64,000 nt of DNA from Casuarius casuarius. Lineage: Eukaryota > Chordata > Aves > Casuariiformes > Casuariidae. A program made the translations under genes and the position numbers. Of the stretch, positions 55,599 through 64,000 are shown in pieces; position 1 is the first letter of the stretch, and every line of letters starts with the position of its first letter. The stretch lies in the NCBI GenBank assembly GCA_003342895.1, contig PTFA01000230.1, forward strand, positions 1,378,966 through 1,442,965. The letters are read 5' to 3'. The notes under the pieces are model-generated. The model did no database searches and was not told the DNA's origin. It saw nothing but the letters and a program-made list of their open reading frames with translations.

Positions 55599-58583
55599 GG
55601 CCGACGGACAGCCGGAGGCCGCGCCGCGAGGCGGCCCCGTGGCCCCCAAAATGTCAAAGCGGGGGGCGGAAACCCTGCGGGAGGCGCGGGGCAGGGGCGC
55701 CGCTCCCCCGGGGAGGCCGCGTTAAAAGCCAGCGCGGCAGCCTGGCCGTGGGGCACCCGGCACACGGGAGCGCTGGGGGCTTTAGCAGCTTGTTTCGTGC
55801 TCGGCGGCAGCGTCTCCTGCTTTAACGGCGCGGGAGCTGGGGGAAGGAAGAGCAAGGTGCGGACTTGCATGAAAATCTTTCTTACCGCCTTTCGGGTTTC
55901 AAACACGTGTGTCATGCCGCGACACTTTCTTGTTGTTGTTCTGTTTTAACGTTTCCAACACACATCCACATCCTTTCTGCTGTAACGTATCAGATCAAAA
56001 ACCAGTCATCGCACACTGTTCTGGCAGGCCGCCGGCGTGGAGGGTATATGCAGAGTTTAGAATATTAATTGCAAATCTTCAACGCCATCTTCTGAAATTT
56101 AAATGTAATTATCACCACATTTTGAGGGGGAAGTGAAAGGTACAGGCATTTTTAGATATTTAGTTTGTAACATGCACTATCCTCTAGAAAAAGAGTTGGC
56201 AGTGCCTCTCAGAATTTTTTTTCAGTCACAAGGCACCTTTAACACTAAAACATGTCATGGAGATTGGAGGTGACTGCTGTCATAAATCAAGACAAGAGCA
56301 ACCATAGCTTTAGCCATGGGCATCCGAAACATTTTCCAAAAACTCAAAGTATGACTCCTAGAAGCAAGACTGGGTGGTACTCAGGGCTCCAACTGCAATT
56401 TCTTTAAATATAAAAGTGTATCAAAATGTATTACTATAAAATGGACACTTCTAATGCCTTTTCTCTTTTGCAAATTTTAAGACAGGGAATTCTGTGCCAG
56501 TGTGCAACATGCAGATTTGATCTACATTAGATCACATCCTTCGGGATAAAATTAACAGCTTTCTCAAATTCTGGAGAATATTTTGAAAAAAAAAATTCTG
56601 CTTGTCCAATGAATTCCACCTATAGTTGGGTAAATGAGTTATAAATTCAGAAATCTTTAAAGGAAGACAAAGCCAGTCAGAGCACTTAAAAAAAAGACAG
56701 TACATATATGGGAAATTATCTGGTTGACTGACTGGTTTGTCACTGTCTCGGTGCAAAAAAGAACTCAATAGAAAACTGTCTCCAGTTGCCTAAATTTTTA
56801 GAGTGGATGCTTAAAGCTATACTCCTACATGCATAATTAGTTTTTACAAATAAGTCTTTTCATGAGTAAGACAGGCTAAGTCTCATTAGCTTTACCAGCT
56901 TCATTACTCAGAGTTTCTGGCACCAGCCATCTCCCTTTGGATGGCAAAAAAATTTAGGACCACCATTTTCAGTGTGCAGAGTAGAAAACTCTGATCGATA
57001 ATGCAACTGTGTTATCTGCATTAAATTTTGCAGCGGTGTGCTGGTAAACTTTCATAGTGTGCTTTTTGCATGTGGTAAGAACCTGTTACTCCCTAAATGG
57101 TCCAGCTCGTGATCTGAACACTTAGAGCACCTCACAATCTGTTCTTTTCTAGTGATTTCCACACCGTTGTAAGTGGCTAACCCAACCTGCCAAACCTTAC
57201 CCAAAAGCCCCATTTGTCTTCATGGAAGTTTTCTGTGTCAATACCTGAATTTAAGTCCTTTTGTGAAAACACTTGCTGCTGCTTAACCACTGCATTCACC
57301 ACTAGGCCCCTTGCTTTTTTCACACTCTTAAGGTCACACTGACTAAGGGCATGCCAGGAAAAACGACTGTTTCTTCTCAACAGTCACTCACAAACATTTA
57401 AGGCATAGAAAGCTGGGTTCTGCTTTCACCAAAAACCTCTGAAGTTCCAGCTGACTGCTGTGGGAATTGCACCCAAGGCAGAAAAACAACAAAGACGAAA
57501 GCTCAGACTAAGCTACCAGGAGATGTGTGAAGTGAGTTCCTTAAGAAGAGTGCAGTGATGATTCGAAAGGCACATGTATTAGCCAGTCTTGCACTCAGGA
57601 GTTTATTCCTTGTGGTTAATAAATAATCCTTCTGAAAGGTTGCCCTACGCTTTCCCTGGGTGCAGGAGCAGAGCTACCTGCTGTAGTGGCAGGGCTTGCC
57701 TGCCTCCCAGGAGAGGCCACAGGGTGAATCCAGTCTCAAAGTCGGAAGGAGCTGGTGGAAACATGCCAGAAGCGAGATGCGGAGTAACAGAGGCCTTCCA
57801 AGGGCTGCCACTTGCTCAGGGCTTCCCCCCACGCTGGAGACCATGAAATCCCTACAGCACCGGTGCAGGGAGAGTTCCTTGCACAGAAGAGGAACCTGCC
57901 TGGGGCGACCGCAGGGTGCGGGCTGGGCTCACCTGGTCGCTGCTCCCATCTTCGCTAAGATGGCTTCACTGGTTGTGTGGGATGTCCACCTGCAGCTCTG
58001 GTGGAAAGGTGTGTGGTACAGTAGATCCTGGAGACTGGTAAAGGTCGAGCCTCCTTTGCACTAGGCAGAGTCCAAGCAGCAAGCGAAGCACCACACGCCT
58101 GCAGAGCTCACGGCCACAGCAAACCCACAGGTAACAAGGCGCGCAGCAGCAAGCGAGCGTCTGCATCAGCAGTCAAGCTCTAGCCTTGGATGAAGACAGC
58201 AGTCACCTGACCATGACTTTCAGCCCAAAAGGTCAAACGTCTCTTTTCTTTACCTGGATGCTCAAGTACAAAGCTCTCCCCTGCTTTATTGCCTAGCAGC
58301 CAGTTCGCCCAACTGGGAACACAACGCAGCTGCCCAGAGACTGGGTTTCAGGGGCCTGCAGGAGCCCAGTGAAGGTTGTGTTGGAGCTCTTGACAAATGG
58401 CTTGGGCAAATGCATTTTCAGAAGTGAATTAAGCTCCTAATGATGGTTTTGAAAAGCCCACAGCTGCCTGTCTACATCTTGAGGTGCCCCCAAACCTCCT
58501 TCCTGAGATGGAGATTTTTGAAGGGCTTAGTAACTTGTTATTGGCACCAATCCATAAGGTACCTTCTTCCCTTAGAAATCCTC

Positions 58584-58604
58584 AAAAAAAAAAAAAAAAA
58601 AAAA
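58584..58604 (+). repeat. Poly(A) tract of 21
   Basis: Twenty-one consecutive A with no AATAAA just upstream, so it is more likely a simple repeat than a retroposed tail. Confidence 0.9.
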
Positions 58605-61600
58605 TCCCCATTTGTGCCTTTGTGAGATGATGCCTTCAACTGCCCAAAGCAGCCACAAACGTCAGACCAAAAGTAACAGCACTATTACAGTTTCACAACC
58701 CCACACTTGAAGTAGCAAAGTTGAGACATAGAGCTGAGGAAACAAATCACTAGACAGCCATCCTTACACTGCAGAAAGACCTCCACGGTTAGTATCAACA
58801 GAATTCAAAGGCACACTGGAAATTTGGGGAGAGATTACTGATTACTTTGATTTACACCAGAAAAGCGCCTGCTCTTTAACCAGGTCTAACACTAGTCTTA
58901 ACAGCCAGATTTTAATCGCCCTTTGTTGTGGTGACTTGTTGTGTCATAGGCACTCCCCTCTCGTTTTGGAAGGATACTTGCAGTTCCTCTATCTAAAATA
59001 GGGACTCATGAAACTATTATTCTACCATAGATCTTCCATGTTACTAATTACATAGTCATTTTAAACTGTTAGAGACAGTAAACTAGTGAAAAGTCTCACA
59101 GTCCACTTTTGTAATTATTTTTGGTGGATTTGGTGTACATTTTGTTGTTCTTTTCACATGCCTTTCCTCCACTTCATAACCAAAAATATTTAAAACCACC
59201 TTTCATAAGACTGTCTTTATATCTCCATACATCAGTACATGCCTAAGACTAAAATAGCCTTTCACTGTATGTAGTAACACCTGAGAAATTCTGCAACTTT
59301 CCTCTGAAGAAAAAAGTGGACCTCCTCCCAGTACCTAAACACCTGGTATCCAGACTTTCTCCTTCCCAACAAATCGACGTGCTCATATACTGAAATGGGA
59401 TAGGAGTTGCAAGGTGAATTTCCCAGCTCTGTGCTGCTTCCTAGTGCGGGGTCACCAGGCCAAGAGCACACCTTAGAGACCATTGCATTGAAACCTTCCC
59501 CTGCAAAACCGACAGCAAAATTCACATGGATTTTCCACTCCTTGGGACATCCTGGTGGAGTCTCAGGCTATTTGGGTAGTTGGTCTTGTTCTGATAATGT
59601 GTTCTTTATAAAACAGACACTTATGTACTAGTCTTGCTATTGGCACTGGGAGATGAAAGGCTTCATCTCCGTAAAGCATCACTGTCCCTTCAGTGTCTGC
59701 CAGCTATGCTCAGAGAGCTCAGATCCTGTTTAGGCACCTAACAGGAAAGGTCATATGGTCAACATTATACTTGCAGAAGTGAGAGCTCCACTGAGAGCAA
59801 CACTATTTGCTGAATGCTGAAGATTGTTTTGATAATAATAAAATCACTACATTCACATCTAATGACACTTCTTAGTATTAATTTACTTCTTCTGAAGATC
59901 AATAGTATTTCCATGTTCTCTTTATTTTTTTTTCTGCTTACTTATCTTACTCTTTTCTGTGTTCTCAAGAATCCTTGGTTATTATTGGATCATTATTAGA
60001 CCTTGTCCTACCAGTGCCACAATAAAATTCACATTTTCTCAAGTGCTACACTGAGTTCCTGAACTAGGATACAAAGGGGTATAACTAAGCTTTTCGTTCA
60101 CTCAACAACTCATTCATGAACTAGTTCTGATGCTTTCTGACACTTCCCACTGTTTTTGGGAGAGAAGATACAAGTACAGTTTCGCAGAGTGTATCTTACA
60201 AACAGATTTTTGAAATGAGGAATAACTAATGTTCAGATTTATGGAATGTTTTCATCAATATGCAGAAATATGTGAAAAACAGTATGACCTGAAAACAGCA
60301 ATTCTTAGATTGCATATCCTCGATGGCAAAAGTTGCTGGAGAGTTGCAAATATGTATTAGTTTCTACTGCAGTGACAACAAATGATTAATAAATACCACT
60401 GTCATCTGAGGAAAACGACAAGCTCCTTGAGAACATGCAAAGAAACAGGATGGTAAAAAAGGAAGTTTCCTTTGGGAAACCAAAGGAGTAAGCAGAAGTA
60501 CAAAGGATAGAATTTGGGCACTACTCCATCGTCTAATCTGCCTGTTGTAGTACTGCCGTCTAGAACCATAAAGCATGAATATTTCCAGTATAAAACTAGT
60601 AGGAGGAGTGGGCTTTATTCTTGATGTGCTCTAGATTTTATTAATTCCATAAGAGAGTGAAAAGCTTGGCTTTTTTGTGTGTTTTGCTAAATGGCCTTTT
60701 CAGGGTTCACCCTGCACTTCTTGAAAAGTCACAAAGCATCTCTGTATCACTACCTATGTGTCAACAGTATGAACAAGATACAGTGAAGCTTTCTGAAACT
60801 CCAAAATATTTCAGTTGCATTTGTGCTGGATACCTGAATCTAACAATTTCACCAAGTTAAGGAAATGAAAATATATGAATGAGTGGTATAACTAACCAAA
60901 TCATCCAACATTATGATTAAAGACAATATTGAGGGAGATGATTGGTGAAAGAGCAAGAAATAGAGCTTACTGTAGGTCAAAGTAGAATTTAAAGTGCAAT
61001 GGTTTACTCTAGAATGACATCCTCTTCCCATTCTTTTTTCTGCTTTAGCTTTATTTCCAAATATGATGCTGTTCTCCCTCCTCATCTCCCCAAAGCAGTC
61101 CAAGCTATGATAGTCCAGTCAGCAAACAGCAGTCGTTCATCCGATTGTTTAGCTACTGGAAAAAAATGCAAGTAGGTTTTAGGATGTTCTTGAGCAAATA
61201 AAAAGTGAGGAAAGTGTTGTATTCACTTAACAAAGTGTTTGTCCAGCACATTAAAATGCACATTAAGATAATTACAGAGGCCTTGTATGTTTTCAGTTGT
61301 GGTGGATTTTGAGATCATCAGATGCTAGAAATGAGGCAGTGACTACACAGTAACACCTTGACTTTGATTATCCAGATTTTTTTATTATTATTATTTCATC
61401 TGATAATGATGTAATTGTCTGCTGGCTGAGGCAGCCAACTTAACACTTGCTGTTACTCTCCCAGCCATTAGAAACCCATAAAACACCTGTGTATGGCAAC
61501 ATCCCTGTGATACAAGGGCCCTGGCTGGAAGTTGGCAGGGCACACCACAGCAGCCACAGGGAGACATGTCTGGAGTCTAACAGTGCCTTTTTTTTTTTGG

Positions 61601-63145
61601 ATTCAGGAGATGTGACAGAAAAACAGCCCCCTCTAGCTGCACTCAGTTGTCTACATATCACACTGGTGATTCCTGTGTCTATCAATTCATACCATAATCC
61701 ATCAAAATTAGATGTTCAAGCCAATGATTTATGAAAATTTCTGAACAGAAATATGCATCTCTGAGACTTCCAAATAGCTAGAGTTGGGTGGAACTGGTTT
61801 CTCAAATACTTCTTCATGAGCAATACCATCTGCAGTTTTGATTTTACCAGGAGATATTTTGGGGTTGGCTTTTTGATTTCATTTCGCTTTTTGAAAAATG
61901 AACCCATTTCTTCTTGAAAGAATGCATTCAGCTCACAGGCAGTCATTGCATATGGCATGGTATTTACTATCAGTGCCTGAGCAGCTGATGTGCTGATGAC
62001 CTTCACCTCTCCTCCCGCTTCCCATGCTCAATTCCAGCAAGCCACAGAGTAACTCTTCAAGATGAACATCATGCCGCCCATTCAGTGAACATGACCACTC
62101 ACCTATTACTGAAACGAAATCTCTGTTCCTGTCTGCTTTCTCTCTTTCTTGTTTCTTTGCTTGCTGGTGTTGGGTTGAAGAAACCAAAAGCTTCCAGTTT
62201 TGTGTAAAGTGGAAACGCTCAACTTTTTGAAACTTTCAAATTGTTACCAGTCACTGTTTCCATTCTAAAAATGCTGTTCTATTAAATAATAGTAAGTACC
62301 ATTTCCAATCCCTTGTTTTTAAAGGCTTACTCCCAAAACAAAGGCTTTGGAGGGGTAACCTGTCCTGATGAAGCTTGGGAAGGCCTTATGGCCCTTAAAT
62401 AAAATCAGAAAGCTGAACATAATGAATTTCGACAAGAATTTAAAGTTTACAACAAAGAAAAAAACTGTAACAAGGAGAGCAGATGGAGAAATAAGCCAAA
62501 ACTTTTTCCTGCTTAGTTTTCGAAAAAGAAATTTAGAATTTTTTTAGAAAAAGAAATTTAAAAACTTGTTCAGCTTTCATATGAAAACCCAGAACCTTAA
62601 GTGTTTGATGTTTGACGAAACAGAAAAAAAGAAAAAAAAATGTTAAAATTCCCCTTTTGGGGCTTTTTAAAATTGTATGTTTTTATATACTTACTACAGA
62701 CAGAAATAATTTCTCAAATTTTATTTGTGTTTTTTTTTTTAAGTACAAAAAAATTTTGCATTCTAATGACTTGCAGGAAACAAATCAGTCAGCTCTATCA
62801 CATGTTACGATGCTGGCCACAGGGTGCTGAGAACAACTTCTCCATAACTCAAGAAATTTGTGCTGAGTCTTTACAATCTGGCTATCAATCAAGGACAGTC
62901 TGGGATTGCCTGTTTCAAGCAAAGGAAATGTTATTCTTTGGCCACTGCCATGTGGCACAGCACAGCCATGTGTCCCCTGCTCCTGGGAGTAAATGTGTCC
63001 ATCTCACTCCTTCTGTCTTGGGAATTCAAGCTACATTTTATCTTGCAGTGGGTGGTTCCTTTCTAGATCCAAAACACAGTAATGCTATTTTTTTCTCCAG
63101 AGCCAACATCCTTTGTTTGGAGGTAAAAGACAGGGTGGAAACAGT

Positions 63146-63250
63146 CACTGCTGTCCCCAAAGGATTGTCATCCTGCCCTGCCACTGCTGTCCCCAAAGGC
63201 AGCCACACCACCCTGCCGCTGCTGTCCCCAACAGGCTCCTCTGCACAAGC
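63146..63250 (+). repeat. Three-copy minisatellite, unit about 36 bp
   Basis: The core cactgctgtccccaaagg starts at 63146 and 63182, and a variant cgctgctgtccccaacagg starts at 63217, giving periods of 36 and 35. Confidence 0.75.
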
Positions 63251-64000
63251 AGGGGTGATAGTTGTGCAACTCCCACCAAGCCCTGCTCTCCCATGGCATC
63301 AAAGAGAGATCCAGGCTGTGCAAACCTCACACTTGGACCCAAAATGTGGCCACCCCCCCCCGCCCCAGCTGCCTCCACAGCACCGGCACCAGCTGCTGGG
63401 GAGCCCCAAAGGCCTGGCACTGTGGCCGGTGGCTCTAGGGGCTGAGCCGAGAGCAGAGCCGGCTCCCACGCCTGGCTGGGGGTCACTGTCTCCAGCCCCT
63501 TCCTCCAGCGGTGAGCAAGCACGGAGAGAGGAGCAAATGACCAAGAATTTTTGGAGTACACTTTAAGCTTGTCAAGGGTCCAAGGTTAAATAACACCCCG
63601 GCTAGTGGGCTTCAAGACACGTGAGCACTCCATGCCCTGGAAAACCAAGATTGTCTGTATGAACACTTTAAGTATTCTTGCTTCAACTGATCTTTGCCTG
63701 CTTTCATACCAGCATAAGGTAAGAATTGTTCCTCTGTTCATTTGTATCTAACTTCAAACCCACATCATTTCCTGGGTTGGTACAAAAGATCAACTTGGTT
63801 TTGTGCATTTCAGGGTTGAGGTTCCACTTCAAAGAGACTGAGCTGAAAGGAGTTAAGTTAAATCAGAAAATGACTTGGAGAGGGAAAGGATTAGGGTGGT
63901 GCAAGAAGAAAAAAAAACACTGGCAGAAAGATAAACGCTGAACATTAGAAAGAGTCCACAAGGTCTATACTATGTATATGTTGTCCATTCTGCTCCCACT

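Larger units (their letters stand above)
54490..55870. promoter_or_regulatory. CpG island at the IRF4 promoter
   Basis: Very GC-rich and CpG-dense sequence on both sides of an N gap, covering predicted exon 1 and the TATA box. A second dense CpG patch covers the first coding exon region (about 53,060-53,780). Confidence 0.85.
55871..64000. other. Upstream flank of IRF4, no gene recognised
   Basis: Eight kilobases of mostly AT-rich sequence. It holds a 21-A tract (58,584-58,604), a (TTA)n patch (about 61,380-61,395), a C-rich segment (about 63,350-63,370) and a minisatellite (63,146-63,250). A 308-codon open frame across 62,640-63,566 begins in T-rich and A-rich DNA and ends in the minisatellite with no domain, so it is not taken as a gene. 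Distal IRF4 enhancers could lie here but none can be named. Confidence 0.55.

Noticed and set aside
54954..55949. 331-codon frame spanning the N gap
   Set aside because: More than 100 codons are undetermined bases; the frame is an artefact of the gap in the CpG island.
62640..63566. 308-codon open frame on the + strand
   Set aside because: It starts in T-rich simple sequence, crosses a minisatellite and a C run, and has no family resemblance. The intronless length is explained by base composition.
1..64000. CRISPR arrays, tRNA or rRNA genes, prokaryotic operons, intact endogenous retroviruses
   Set aside because: None was seen on reading both strands. The window is ordinary vertebrate genic and intergenic DNA.

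Overview
The window is vertebrate nuclear DNA, most likely from a bird. The evidence is spliced genes with large introns, a CR1 LINE 3' end closing with two copies of the avian-type octamer ATTCTRTG, few and mostly very old repeats, compact introns, and two convergent genes in the order known from vertebrate 6p25-type synteny. The species cannot be told from the sequence. No bacterial operons, CRISPR arrays, tRNA or rRNA genes were seen.

Positions 1-10,225 hold the 3' end of EXOC2 (Sec5, an exocyst subunit) on the + strand: four last coding exons (2893-3015, 5405-5466, 7298-7357, 9611-9704), stop at 9702-9704, and a short 3' UTR with two AATAAA signals. The introns carry a CR1 3' fragment (6754-6920) and, 35 bp beyond it, a perfect 27-bp inverted repeat that would fold into an 80-nt hairpin.

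Positions about 10,226-39,260 lie between the convergent genes. No protein-coding gene is supported there. The stretch holds low-complexity tracts, degraded ancient amniote repeats, a module resembling a retroposed 3' end (about 23,740-24,089), an isolated CpG-dense block with a small minisatellite (about 26,760-27,120), and an unusually pyrimidine-rich segment (about 31,790-32,720).

Positions about 39,262-55,125 hold the complete IRF4 gene on the - strand: a noncoding first exon (about 55,125-55,050) behind a TATA box, then eight coding exons from ATG 53,445 to stop 40,985. All splice phases close to give a 446-residue protein with the five-tryptophan IRF DNA-binding domain and the IRF-association domain. 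The 3' UTR is about 1.7 kb to the strongest poly(A) signal and contains a perfect 8-mer miR-125 seed match. The promoter CpG island is interrupted by a 325-base assembly gap (55,274-55,598), and one undetermined base (43,337) lies inside coding exon 8.

Positions 55,861-64,000 are upstream of IRF4, with no supported gene; they contain a 21-A tract and a three-copy 36-bp minisatellite. EXOC2 works in vesicle tethering and IRF4 is a lymphoid and myeloid transcription factor; nothing in the sequence links their functions, and they are simply conserved neighbours. I did not find a convincing new biological system. The best leads are the intronic hairpin, the intergenic CpG block and the regulatory elements of IRF4.
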